Positions 15,201 to 27,363 are shown, numbered from the stretch's first letter. The stretch: DNA of 64,000 nt from Serinus canaria (GCF_022539315.1 NC_066315.1:46419174-46483173); one strand, 5' to 3'. Numbers and translations: made by a program. Notes: generated from the sequence alone by a model not told the origin.

Positions 15201-15300
15201 GGTGGCAGGACACAGTGTATCCAAGAAGTCTGCCCCATTCTTTCATGTCCCCAGCACCTCAGTCACATTCCTGCTGGACAGTGTTGCCCCAAATGCTTAG
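15201..15300 (+). CDS. BMPER: BMPER internal exon: C-terminal half of a vWC module (vWC3)
   Basis: The 100-bp exon is bounded by tttccttcag and gtgagt. It reads in phase 0 for 33 codons plus one base, starting GGRTQC and ending CCPKCLG. The Cys pattern C, CPxLxC, then CCPKC is the second half of a vWC module, the class of BMP-binding domain in this secreted protein. In human BMPER the same segment closes the third vWC module, and the [13 protein letters not shown] core is conserved. The open frame reads through the donor into the intron for about 80 codons, but nothing supports its use. The 5' half of this module is outside the window. Confidence 0.95.
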
Positions 15301-18300
15301 GTGAGTGGTTTTTTTCCCCTAGGAATTTTGTAATTAATACAATATGTTTGTACATAACATCTTTTAGACCAGTATTTCACAATGCTGATAAATTCCAGAA
15401 GTTGAAAGAGACTCTATTGCTCAGAGTTTATAATCCACAGATTTTGAGGGTCAGTGTTAGGGTTGTGGTGGGTAGTACTAAGCAAGCAGCTGCAGAAGAG
15501 CATTTGAACATAGACCAGTTGTCTTGCTTAGAAGAACAAATACAGGGATGATTTCCAGTTTCATTATATATTTTGCAAAGGAGGTTGAGGTGGGAGGAAA
15601 AGCCACTCCAGTTCTTTGGAGTTTGCCACAAGAAAAAGGCCTCATTGTCTCATATAATCACTTAAGTGAGCATTTGCATTCTTAGTTTTGAGGAAATACA
15701 GGTAAGAGGAAACTTCTGAACTTCTGTATTTCTAGAAACTAATGTCAGAGGGGCCACGGATCCAGGAGTCCATCTCAGGATTGCCTACTCAAGGTGGAAT
15801 CACGCTGTCATCCAGGAATATTTTCAATTATTTCTTTCCAACATACTTTAAAGGTGTGAGTCATAGGCGTCTAAGAAGGGCTGGTTCTTCCAGATCATGA
15901 CAAGCAAGGCAGTGACAAAATAAGGCACTGTATTGTTTTGTTCTTACTTTGTCCACAGATCCCACAGGTTAATATTCTATCTATCTTATAAACAAGGAGC
16001 ACTTGCATCCTACCAATTAAGTTGACTTCAGTTTGGTCTATGGGGTGATAACTAGGTTTGGAAAAATTTCAAAGCAAATTACTCCCAGTTCTACAATGTA
16101 AACTTTTTGTAGTTTTGACTATATTTTAATCTGAAATCTCTTAACAGATCTAGGTTAGGGATATAGAAATATCTGGCCTTCGAGCCAGCAGAGCTATATA
16201 GACTTTGGGTTCTCATAATGCTTAACATTTTTGACTGCTTGAAACAAACCTGAATTTATTTATTTGCTAATTGAGAAGTGCTACAGATAAATTAATGTCT
16301 GCCTGAAACATTCAACCAGAGAGTAATACAGTAGAGGAATGAAATGGAGAGAACAGTCCAAATGCTGAGCTTCTGTTTGGCTGAGGACATTTTTCCTTTC
16401 CTTCTGAAAACTCCCCTTGTCCTCTCCTCCCCATGCTTTTCCTGACTGAACTTTCCCCTCTTTGAACTAGGCATTCAGACTGCATTCAAACTGCAGCTTT
16501 AATTTTTCACTCCTTCAAGGGGATCATTCTGCAATTTCTTTTTTCCCTCAGAATGTAAACAAATTCAGTTATAATAATGAATTTAATTTTATGTCGTTTT
16601 TACTCTAAAGCGTTTAATATACCTGGGAATAGATTATGTCTATTAACAGGAAAGTGTTAAAAGTTTTGGTGGGGAGGTAAAGCCAAGAGATGAGTATGGC
16701 AGTTGGGAAAGAGAAAAGTTTCCAGGGATGCTGAGGCATGGTTTTTAAAGTATCATGTGGAAGACCTCCCTGCAATTGAATTCCTGATATTCAGCATACA
16801 TAGCTTAGAAGAATGCTGTGGACTCTACTGGGACTTGAATTATTAGTTTAACTAGTGGTTATGAGCCAGCAAAGACAACCATTAAGCCAATATCTTCATC
16901 ACCACATCTTTTAAAGTGATGCCTCCTTTGACAGTGGTTTTTAACCAACTATTTGAACTGGGTTGGCCACCCAGAATTGTGCTGAGTGGTTTGCAAGGCA
17001 TGGCAATAGGGTGTGGGAGAGAATTGGACTTTTGTTCACTTGCTGACACAAGCTCTGCAATTGAAGTCCTGGCCCCACAGAGAGCAGGAGAAGTGTTGTT
17101 GCAGGCAGGACTATGGCATGGCTTTGCCCCTAAATAGTGCATAGATGTAGAGCAGTTTCTTTTGGGACTACTGAGCATCCTCAACTGATTCCTTAGGTCA
17201 GTTCTGCAAGAGAAATTAAACCTCTTGAGAAAGACACATGTCCAGTGAAAGGAAGGCTGGCTGTGCAAGCACAGATTAATTCTAAGTAGCTAATTTGCAT
17301 GAGAGTGATGTTCAAATTGTGTCTGAACAAAAGCAATTATTGATTAAATTTTGTTTAACATTCAATTTGTAAAAACTGATTGTAAATCCAATGGAGTTTG
17401 CTGTGTGCTTATCCTTTTGTTCACTTATATCTGAGAGGAAAATGGAACTTTTTTTACAATGTTTTACATTTATCAAGAATTACTGAAAAAGGAAGGAATT
17501 ACAGTGTGCCAAGACCTCATGGTTTGAAAGCTAAAATATTGGCCTAGTACTTAGTACTTCTAGAATGTACTTAGAATGGGCATTCCCTACTTTGGATTTG
17601 ATGCCTATTAAACATTAGACCTCAGAAATTATAAGGTAGGAGATTGACATCCACTCATAAAAGAACCATTAGTTGGCTGCCTCCAAAAGTAAGCAGGGCA
17701 ATTCAAAATTAGAAAGCTAAGAACAGTGTTTTTGTGAAGAGCTCATGTGTATGTACTATAATGCTCTCTTTTTAAAAATAATTTACTGGGAGAGAAGCTG
17801 AGGAATAAGAGAAGCTTACAGGAATGCAAACTGTTGTAACTTGGATCTCAAAGTGCTTGCAGGATTGCATGACTTCAGGAAGGATTTGATTTTGGTGCTG
17901 CCTTCCCTGTTTAGTGCCCCAAACCCTTGCATCACTCCCACAGAACCCAAATATTTTACAGATTATGGAAACTAAATACCTTGTTTTGCCTTCATTCTGT
18001 TAATAAATGATGTAAATTCCTGTATTTTTGCAGCCTTGTGTGAACACATGGTACAAAAAACTATCTTAATGAGATGGGACAATGCCTATGATTTTTCTAT
18101 TGATCAATGTCACTGAGTTGTTTTAGCTTGGCTGCTGTGAACCCCTGAGAGAAATATACTAAGACTGCTCTATTTGATAAGTTAGTGCTTTAAGTTAAAG
18201 ACTGTTTAAACTAGTTTAAGTGTACCTACCTTAAGAGTTGGCAGTGCTTACTTTTTACTCCTTTAGTTGCACTGTGCACTTTATGATGAGAAGGAGAAGA

Positions 18301-18555
18301 AAATTTTTTCCTATATAAACATGCTATAAATAATTTATATTCCATCCCACAGTAGAATTTGTAGAGATTAATGTGTACTAAAAGAATAGTGAACTGTTGA
18401 AAGTACATATTTTTTTCACACTGAAGTGGAAACACATAGCAAATGACACACTGCATGTAAATTTGGTCTGGTGACAATAAGTCCTACTATTTTTGTTGAC
18501 AATGTGACATATTTTCAACCACATTTTGTTTCTGTTACTGTTTATTTATATTCAG
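15301..18555 (+). other. BMPER intron, phase 1, 3255 bp
   Basis: The intron lies between donor gtgagtgg and acceptor ttcag. It holds unique AT-rich sequence. I see no transposon, RNA gene or extra exon. A 128-codon minus-strand open frame at 16882-17268 has no recognisable family signature and is probably chance. Confidence 0.8.
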
Positions 18556-18665
18556 GGCAGAGGAAAGTATTTGACCTCCCATTTGGAAGCTGCCTTTTTC
18601 ACAGCAACGTGTATGATAATGGTTCCTCATTTATGTATGACAACTGCACAGTGTGTACATGCAAG
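18556..18665 (+). CDS. BMPER: BMPER internal exon: N-terminal half of vWC4
   Basis: The 110-bp exon follows a tttatttatattcag acceptor and precedes gtaagtcc. It enters in phase 1 (the split Gly codon G|GG) and leaves in phase 0, contributing 37 residues. The start is [13 protein letters not shown] and the end is NCTVCTCK, the standard opening half of a vWC module (hydrophobic lead, Cys, acidic/Asn-Gly-Ser turn, CxxCxC). Two potential N-glycosylation sites are visible, NGS and NCT. The sequence is close to human BMPER as I recall it, with minor substitutions. Confidence 0.96.
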
Positions 18666-19383
18666 GTAAGTCCATAGTTCTTTGATATTGTGTCCTGATG
18701 GTTGTCTGGCTTACCAGTAATTTGTAGGGCTGTGGAATTGTAAGCCTGATACTGTTCTTTGGCATCTTGTGTGGTCTCAAAGAATCTGATCTGAAGAGCA
18801 CTTGCAGTTGTGCTAGAAAATTTTAAAACGTTGCTGGCTCCCTCAGCTGGGACATGATGCCTCACCCTGTGTGATGCAAAATAAAATTGCTCAGATTATG
18901 TGGTCCTCTTTAAGACTGCATTAGAATGGAAGAGGACTTTCTAAATGATGAATTACCATGTTTCTGCTGAAGGTCAGCATTTTTTATTTAGTTCCCTAAC
19001 ATGACTGCAACAACTTGCACTTTTTTACCAAGGCAAAAAAAAAATGAAAGTGCCACCAAATCAGTGAGATTTTGCAGACCAACAGAATTAGAAGCTGGGA
19101 TTTAGCTTCACAGACCATGAAAGATTCCCTTTAAATAATATTTATAATAGAAATAAATATCTATAAATCTATATCTATCTATATCTATATCTATATCTAT
19201 ATCTATATCTATATCTATATCTATATCTATATCTATATCTATAATATCGATAAATAATATTTATTTTCTCTGAGCTGGCCTATTCAAAGCAGCTGGCCTG
19301 AGCAAGCAGACATATATAAGGACACATGGGAGCACAAACATCTTGGTGATGATTTTATGAGTTCCTTTCACCCTTGTTCCTAG
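18666..19383 (+). other. BMPER intron, phase 0, 718 bp, with ATCTAT array
   Basis: This is the shortest intron in the window. Its donor is gtaagtcc and its acceptor region is ttcacccttgttcctag. The (ATCTAT)n microsatellite at 19168-19242 ends about 140 bp before the acceptor. Nothing else is recognised. Confidence 0.85.
19168..19242. repeat. (ATCTAT)n hexamer microsatellite
   Basis: Roughly twelve units of atctat run through this interval. The edges degenerate to atct and ataatatcg. Both sides carry AT-rich near-copies of aaataatattta (about 19134-19147 and 19250-19262). Arrays of this kind are length-variable. It sits in a short intron close to the acceptor of the 19384 exon. Confidence 0.93.
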
Positions 19384-19524
19384 GATTCAACAGTGATATG
19401 TAAGAAGAGGTGCTTACTTCCTGGTGGATGCAATAAAAACAAAGACCAATGCTGCAAGGAATGTGTCTCATACATCTCTCCTGAGGAGGTGAAAGTGTGC
19501 AAGTTTGGCAATAAGGTCTTCCAG
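19384..19524 (+). CDS. BMPER: BMPER internal exon: C-terminal half of vWC4 and start of vWC5
   Basis: The 141-bp exon (47 codons, phase 0 at both ends) is flanked by ttcctag and gtaagg. It begins DSTVICKKRC, continues with the CCKEC signature that closes a vWC module, then a linker (SPEEVKVC) and the opening strand of the next module, KFGNKVFQ. The Lys/Asn-rich stretch before CCKEC (GGCNKNKDQ) differs from the human sequence as I recall it. The flanking CKFGNK segment is nearly unchanged. Because both ends are phase 0, skipping this exon would keep the frame but destroy a vWC module boundary. Confidence 0.96.
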
Positions 19525-21780
19525 GTAAGGTTTCAGGGGTGGCTCAAGGGTAGGTGCCATTTTAACAGCCAAAATAGCATGAGTTTGCTGTAAATTAGTA
19601 TTGTGGCTTGTTTTTAGCAGAATCCTCACCATCTTCATCGATGAAGGAACAACTCAGAGGCGAAGCTCTGCATAATTTGCAATCTGTTTATATTTTTCTG
19701 AGTTTGTGTAAATTTTGCTGATAGTCAACATTTAAAAATTAGTTCCTCCTTGAATGTTACATGTGGTCTCCCCCTCTGTATTTAGATGTTCAAACTACTA
19801 TTTCATGACAATTGATGCATTTTTAGTGAGAGATATTAATGCTCTGCTTTCCCAAACAAACACTGATACTCATGGAGAAGATACTCTGAGTGGTATGTAG
19901 GCTTTATCGGCTGAGCCAAAGATTCTTTTCCATAACTGAGCCAACAGGAGCTGTGTGAAATTCATTTTGGCTGAAAGTTACTTGATTTACTACATTTCAC
20001 GTCTATGCTAAGGACAGCACCCCTGACATCTAATACTGGGGTAGCCATGTAATAACTGTTACCTACTGCACTCTCACCCAATGCATTCAAATCACAAGGG
20101 ATTCCCTGCAGAACACTTCTGCTGTTCTTGAGACCCCGTTTGTTTTTCCAAGTGGTGCAGCTTTTTTTCACACTGTGTCAGAAAAAGATTCTGTCACCTC
20201 ATGGGCCATCTGTGAATTAAGAGACCCTTGAATCAGAACAAATGTTAAGTCCTGTGTGAATACTTGGTTTGCTCAGCCAGAATTGCTTCCCATTTATTCC
20301 ATCTTTTGTGTACATAACAGAAGTGTTTATTCTGGAAATTGCATGTGAGCCTACTGTACTCTGAGACTATGCTCCATCTGATTGGCACTTTCACACTGGC
20401 ACCATTGTGCTTCATGAACAAATGCCTACTTCTTAGGCACCCAACTAAAATATTCTGCTTCTTGTGAAGATTTCATTATATTACTAATAGTATATGGGGT
20501 GTGAAAAAATAACGAGACAGTACAGCCATTTCTGGTCTTGTGTGCTAAAAAGTAAATTCAGTGTTGCTCTGTTGAAGTCAATGGTCTAACACAGATAGAA
20601 TGGGTACGGCAAATGTGTTTTTGCACTCCTGTGCAAAACCAGCTGTAAGACAAAAATTCAGGGCAGCTGCATGCAGTCAACTGTGATGTATTCTGGTACC
20701 TTGGCAGATGCCTGGTGAGTGGTCATTAGAGACTGAAGAACATCAGAAACACCAGGCAATAGAAACATGCCCTAGAAACAAAAAATAGGAGAGAGAAAGC
20801 CTTTGATGAAGCAAGCTGAGCTGAAAAAAGTTAGGCTCCTTGGCATTTCAGATATAGTCTGTTTCTGGTCAGAACATCATGTTGAGGTGGGCACATAATT
20901 ATTCACAGCTGTCTTGTTGAACTGCCTATTCCTGTCAGGTCTATCCTCACCCTTCCTTCCCAGCAGCCCTGTAAACAGAAAACATGCACAGTTTGGCTCT
21001 AAGTGGACTAGCATTAGACTGTAAGTGGGTGAGACAGAATGTTTTAGGAACCACACTTGGCAGAGGCAACACCATGTAAAAAGGAGCCAGGGCAGTTCCA
21101 CAAGCAATTCATCCCAAGTGGGGACAAGACCACGAGGCATATTCTGCTCTGCACTTCATATTTTCATAGCTATACATAGGCTGTCTTACCTGCTCTGCTT
21201 TTGAGAGATTCAGCACTGTATCTTTTCTAAATATTTTCAGATGTTTAGCAGATCAAATATCTGTGGATGTGCTGTAGTAATCTAAATTAGAATTATTTGA
21301 CCATTCCTGCCTTATGTTGAAATGATGCTACTACATATGGGAATAAATTCACTTTCTACTGACATATTATCAAATATTTTCATGTGCAACCACTTAAAGA
21401 CATCACTCAACCCAGTGAATCAGGTTTTTCTAATTATGTGAACTTAAATGAAAATTTGTGGTAGGTGTGATCACAACTCAGACTCTTATTGGAGAGGATA
21501 CAATGCAAATAATCTGGGCACTGTTGAAAAATGCAAATGTGATTTGGTTAGCTTTGGAAAAATGAATTTCTTACCAAAAAGGCCAAAGGGAAGAAAACCT
21601 GGCTGAATTTGATCTCTGTCTTGGATCCAACTAGCCATGGACAGACTCCTCAAAATAATTTAGACTAAACAATGACACAATGCCAACAGGGAAATTCATC
21701 CTTTCTTGTGCAATGATACATTGCTGAAATAGCTTCTTGTTGCCACCCCAGATGATACTATATCATGTTCCCTCTTGCAG
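19525..21780 (+). other. BMPER intron, phase 0, 2256 bp
   Basis: The intron runs from donor gtaaggtt to acceptor ccctcttgcag. It contains unique sequence only. No transposon, exon or RNA gene is recognised. Confidence 0.8.
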
Positions 21781-21885
21781 GATGGAGAGATGTGGTCCTC
21801 TGTGAACTGCACCATCTGTGCTTGTGTGAAAGGCAAGACAGAGTGTCGCAAGAAACAGTGCATTCCAGTCAGCAGCTGTCCTCAT
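21781..21885 (+). CDS. BMPER: BMPER internal exon: central part of vWC5
   Basis: The 105-bp exon (35 codons, phase 0 at both ends) encodes [10 protein letters not shown], then [10 protein letters not shown] and SSCPH. WSSxNCTxCxC is the vWC core with an N-glycosylation sequon (NCT), and the following Cys residues form the second half of the module. The last codon is CAT (His), so the base before gtgagt is T rather than the usual G. I recall human BMPER having Gln here. The rest of the donor (gtgagt) is consensus. Read-through would stay open for about 57 codons before a stop near 22054, but no evidence of such a product exists in the sequence. Confidence 0.96.
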
Positions 21886-24192
21886 GTGAGTTTTTTAAAA
21901 GAACTGTGCTTTCTTGTCTTTTCTGCTCCAACATTATCTTTTCCAGTGTTTCTTGGAAGTGTGTGCATGACAGTGAGGAGTGCTGTTTGGAAAGAAGGGA
22001 TCATCTGGAATGTTAATTTAGGTTGGCATTCCCCAAGTGTGCTACTGTTATCCTGAATATGGTCTTCCTGCCTCTGTCCTTGCTCTGAAGACTCTGTGCT
22101 CCTCCTCTCCTTCTCCTTTAACCTTCTCTGTCTAAGTATGTGTCATTTTTGGCTTTTATTTAATAATTATATAGAATGGTGAGGTGACTGTGTTAATATT
22201 TCAGTAGTTTGTATATTGTTAAGGCAAGCCACAGGATGTTGTTGTATTTCCATTTCTCAGTGCATATGAGGCATAATAGTTGGTTGAAAATGTAAATTAG
22301 ACAAATTGAAGAAAATGAGTTCAACCAAACCATGCTTCTTTCACTAAGGTTGTGGCCTGGGTATTTTTTATTTGAAAGTCTGAAGTGAACCCAAAGAATG
22401 CTGTAATTGTAACTTAATGGCGTAAAAAATTAGCTTTACTTGAAACCTGAGCTAAAATCAGCCTTTGTTTCTTGGATTTCTGACACCAACAAATGATTTT
22501 GGTCTTATGGCCCAAGCTTTCACAAGATGGAGCTCTAAAGAGGACCTTATGTAGGGGCAGATCTTTGAGCAAAACTGCAGAAGAGAGAGCCAAGTTGTTA
22601 GCAATACACTTTCTCAGTATTTCCTTCTTGATCCTGGAAGCCAGTGGGGAAAATGTGAATCACAGACACCTAAATATAAAATTTTTAAATTAAAAACTCC
22701 TAGTTTGTAAAATTTTATATGTGTAAACTTTTGACAGAAGTGGTGGTATAATAAAGAGCCTGCACCTTAGCACTTTCCATTCTGGTGTGACAGTGGGCTT
22801 CAAGATCCTCAGAAGGGGGAATGTCCTTTTCCTGTCACTCTGGCACTCCCGCAGAGGGCAGTTCTCTCCTTAATGGACCTCACACAAGATGCTGCATACA
22901 CATCAGGAAGTGTGAACAAATGGAGCTGTTCTTCTGGGGATGTTATATGGCACATGGCATTCAAGTGTGCTGCCTTCATGCTATTCACAGTATAAGCAGG
23001 AAGTGGGAGCTTGGGCTCTTCAGGTCTCATACACACTGCATTGCATTTATATTTCCTTGTGCTGATGCATTTAAAATGTTTAAGGTGCTTCTGAGATCAA
23101 GTAGGTAATATGACTTAATAGAGATCTTCAGTTAAGTGCATTGCTTCAGCTGTATCCATATATAAATTTGAGCATTGAGATGATCAGTTGAAGTGGCTTC
23201 TAAAATGAAAATAGTGGTTGGTAAAAATTCACCACTGACAGTGTTGCAGCATGGGAGTGAGACTGACGAACTCATTCGGTGCTGCAATAGAACCTGCTCC
23301 AAGGCTATTGTGAAGTCCTAAACTGCCCCAGCCTCTGAGGTGATTCTGCAAACAGGGTCTGGTTCCTTAGGGCTGGAAAGACCAGCTTTTTTACCCTGCA
23401 GCACCATTCTCCCTATATAACCAGTCAGCCACATCCCCACATTAAAATGCAAGCTGCAAGCAAACCAACCCTCCTCCACAGGTACACACTGCATTTCTGC
23501 TCTTCCAAGCTAAACTGGAAGGAGAAGTAGGAGAAAGAATGTAAACTCTAGAGTAAGATTTATTTTCCTATTCCAAGTGAGTACCAAGCAGTTTTAAAGC
23601 AAATAATGTATGCTAATTGATTTAAATCTTTTACTTTTCATCTATACTCCACTATCTTTGATGAGACTTTCTGTCATAAAAATATCACTTAAACAGACCA
23701 CATTTTTCAAGATAAAGATATATTTGTGGTTCTGATACTGACAGTCTGAATATCATGCATAGAGTTATGCTGCTGTCTCTGCAAAGTGTAGATGTGTCCA
23801 CTCCTTTTCTCTCTTCACAATATTGTGGACAGTAAGCAGTCTCTACTGACTGTTGAAGACTGCTGTGGAATAAAATGTGGTTTAGTGTCCCTTAGGTATC
23901 AGGCAATGAAGTGATCTCATTAAATGTGTATTATTACACAGGCAACTGAGTGTGAAAGGATTGAAGATTCAAAAAGAATTTGGAATATTATTCCTTGACT
24001 TAAATGCTTTACCATGCAGTCTTAATTCTCTTTGCATGATATTATGGGTGGGTTTTTTGGCTGTAGAATTTTATTTTATTTTTCTTTATTTATAATAATA
24101 AATTTTGACCAATCATTTCTTGAATGTGTGGGTTTCGAAGTGGTAATTCTGCAGAAATTTCTAATACTGCACAACCATTTGTATTATTCAAT

Positions 24193-24510
24193 CTATTGGT
24201 TGCAGGCTGACATATTTTTTAAGATTGTTTCTGCCATTTCTTTAGTTTTCTTGATAGCATCAGACAAAAATTTCTGATTCTTTTGTTCTTTTCTTTTTGA
24301 AGCATTTAATCCCATATCAGCCATTGCTGGAAATGTCTTTCTTAGATTCTTTTCATCTGCTGTGGAGGGAATATATTTTTCAAATTTAGTCCCTCCTCTC
24401 AGATTTGTAGTCAAATTGGTCCTCCTTGGCATTCTAGTGAGCCTTGTGGCTTGTGGTTTCTTTTTGTTACTTTCTGACCACTGACTCCACACAGATATTT
24501 CCTCTCTCAA
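24193..24510 (-). other. Unrecognised 105-codon minus-strand open frame, Lys-rich
   Basis: The frame starts at TTG. The first ATG lies about 25 codons further in. It ends with TAG and stays open with a protein-like, strongly basic composition (many K, R, N and T), including a stretch KRKEQKNQKFLSDAIKKTKE that could form a charged helix. Just before it on this strand is an AG|GTAAC string that looks like a donor. About 100 bp past its stop, an AT-rich run holds an AATAAAG-like poly(A) signal. I recognise no family. It may be a decayed processed pseudogene, part of an unknown repeat, or chance in A-rich sequence. Confidence 0.2.
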
Positions 24511-26610
24511 GTTACCTGGAGTGCCAGCCTACAAGGTGCTGTGCATACTGACCCCATTCAGCAAAACTATTAAGCATGTGTCTGTTTCTGCTGAAGTTAG
24601 TATGCCCTCCATGGGTGCTGAAACTTAAACACATGCCTAAATACTTTATAGAAAGGGAACAATCTCAACATTTGGCAAGACTGAGTGTCAGAGATCCTTT
24701 AGACTTCTTACTGAATTCTCTATTTACTTGCCCAAGCTCTGCTCTAGTCTGTTCCTTGTCTTGTGTCATCTCCTATCTGGTTACCCATCCTTATAATTTG
24801 TCACTGTGCCTGCTCTCCTTATGCTTTTGCATTCCTCACTAACATCTTAAGTCTGTGGTAATGATCAGTGGTCGTGAACATGTCTCTTTTTGTACTGCTA
24901 GAGAAGAGCTTGCTAAATTTTACAGCATATAACCTTTTCTGAACTCCAAGGCTGTGCAAAAGTTAATAGAATTAAATTCATGGCAGGTGAAGACATTTGC
25001 AGGGTTCGAGTCTGTGGGTAAATTTTGAACCCTTGAACTTCAAGTGAGCTGAAAATTTATTCAGAACACGTTCTTCCATCTCTAGAACAGACTGCATATA
25101 ATGTTATACACATCTGTTATTATTGCAAACAAAAAGTTGCTGTTTTTACTCTAGTGCCAAATGAGGCACAAAAAAACAACAGCTGTTGCTATTGCACAAC
25201 CAAACAACCCCCTTTCCCCAGCAATTAGTCTTGCCTTAAAAAAAATAGAAAATAAAAACCTCAGACACAGAATTGAAAACCCCATAAAAAGGCAGAAAAA
25301 TCCCTGAAAATAAATAGACTCAAATGTGGTCTGCTTATAAATATTCATAGGGAAAAATGGGATCACATCACTTAGCCCGCTCCTAAGGGAACCCTCAGTG
25401 CTAACAAACTCTTGCAGCACATGTTAGCAATAATGGGTTTCCTTATTCTACAAGACAAAAACAGGATCTCAGGCCAACATGGTGGCTCAAGTAACCAGCC
25501 TCAGCAGGCTGCCTGGGAGATTTCAAATTCACTTGAATTCTTGCCACTTCCAGCTCGGCTGATGATTTCAGCTCTTTTATTGAAACAGAGAGGTAAGGCG
25601 GGGTTGTACAGTGTGTGGCATTCAGCTGCATGTCCCTGTTCCTACAGATATGTGTTGCTATTTCTATGTGGTTTTTCTGTGTAGTTTTAAGGGTTCCACC
25701 TTTAAGGGGTTCTGTTCTAGCAGCTGCTTGGTAGGCCTCCCTGTAGCAGCCTGGTCCTCAGCTATTCTCTTTGCCCAGGGACCTGATAGTCACACAAACA
25801 TTTAAGTGCTGCTCACTCTGCCAGTGCAACTCTGTTTCAGCCCTTTTCTGAAGTCCAGATGTGTCTCAAGTCTGTTCACATGAAGTTGCATATTCAAAGA
25901 CAAGCTTGCCCTGTGGATGATGTGCCCAAGTGCATTCATGACCAAGGATTCTTTCATGCCATGCGTGTACATCAAGCAAGAACAGGATTGAACATGCTCC
26001 ACTCCAGTTTGCTAGAAGATACTTGGAGTTCATGCCTCCCCATGCACTTTGTCAAAGCTTGGTAGCACTGCAAGCAGAAAACAAGGCAGGGCTGCCTGTG
26101 CCCGCTTCCCCACTCCTTGCATAGACCTGTCACCAATTTTTTGTCTGTTTTCACAAGTTTTCTATGCTGTTTAGTGGGCAGGACAACACAGCTCCATTTG
26201 CTTGCTCTTGCTATCCTCATCTTGTTCCCCTGCTTGGTGGGAATAGGAGCAGTGGTTACACAGAGGGGACTTCTGTGTTCAGCTGCTGTTGGAGCAAAGG
26301 GTCAGTTCTGGGAGCAGCTCAGCTCCATATACCTCTTCATTCCCAGTGTGGGAATATGGGTGAGCTCCAATATCACTGCATGTTCTGTTATAACCAACAC
26401 CAGTTTTTGCTTGGAAAAAACATTGTTCAGTCTGAAATTTTTCAGGCTTCTCTGCTAGCTTGCTGATTAACTAGGTAATTTAGGTAAAATCAGATAAAAC
26501 ATCTTTTAAACTGATGAAGACTGAAAAGGAACATGAATGCACATACGGAGAGGCATGATCCTGTGCCTAGTCAGCCTTGTATAAGGCACACCAGAAATAG
26601 AATTGAACGG

Positions 26611-27154
26611 CTTCCTTCCTTCCTTCCTTCCTTCCTTCCTTCCTTCCTTCCTTCCTTCCTTCCTTCCTTCCTCCTTCCTTCCTTCCTTCCTTCCTTCCTC
26701 CTTCCTTCCTTCCTTCCTTCCTCCTTCCTTCCTTCCTCCTTCCTTCCTTCCTTCCCCTTCCTTCCTCCTCCTCCTTCCTTCCTTCCGTCCTTCCTCCTCC
26801 TCCTCCTTCCTCTTCCTTCCTTCCTTCCTTCCTTCCTTCCGTTCCTCCTTCCTTCCTTCCTTCCTCCTCCTCCTTCCTTCCTTCCTTCCTTTCCTGCTTC
26901 CTTCCTTCCTTCCTTCCTTCCTTCCTCCTTCCTTCCTTCCTTCCTTCCTTCCTTCCTTCCTTCCTTGCTTCCTTCCTTCCTTCCTTCCTTCCTTCCTTCC
27001 TTCCTTCCTTCGCTTCCTGCCTTCCTCCTCCTCGCTTCCTGCCGTTCCTGCCTTCCTCCTCCTGCCTTCCTGCCTTCCTCCTCACTTCCTCCCTGCCTTC
27101 CTTCCTTCCTTTCCTTCCTTCCTTCCTTCCTCCTTCCTTCCTTCCTGTCCTGCC

Positions 27155-27231
<77 letters not shown>

Positions 27232-27363
27232 CCTGCCTTCCTTCCTGCCTTCCTTCCTGCCTTCCTTCCTGCCTGCCTTATGCCTGCCTTATGCCTGCCT
27301 TATGCCTACCTTATGCCTGCCTTATGCCTGCCTTATGCCTTTCTTCCTGCCTGCCTGCCTGCC
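26611..27363. repeat. Compound microsatellite: (TTCC)n, TCC-interrupted, then (TGCC)n and an 11-mer
   Basis: About 750 bp are almost wholly pyrimidine on the + strand for the first ~545 bp. This part is TTCC tetramers broken by TCC triplets and rare G-bearing variants. A nearly uninterrupted (TGCC)n block follows at about 27158-27232. Then come TTCC/TGCC mixtures and five complete plus one partial copies of the 11-mer ttatgcctgcc from 27278. Long open frames on both strands across it (repeated PSFLPS or EGRKEGRK) are by-products of the repeat, not genes. The array lies in the BMPER intron before the 27711 exon. Confidence 0.97.

Noticed and set aside
15078..15551. 157-codon frame spanning the 15201-15300 exon
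   Set aside because: Only the 100-bp exon between the AG and GT sites is family-like. The flanks are intron read-through.
16882..17268. 128-codon minus-strand frame
   Set aside because: No recognisable domain, and no splice or poly(A) context. Length is compatible with chance.
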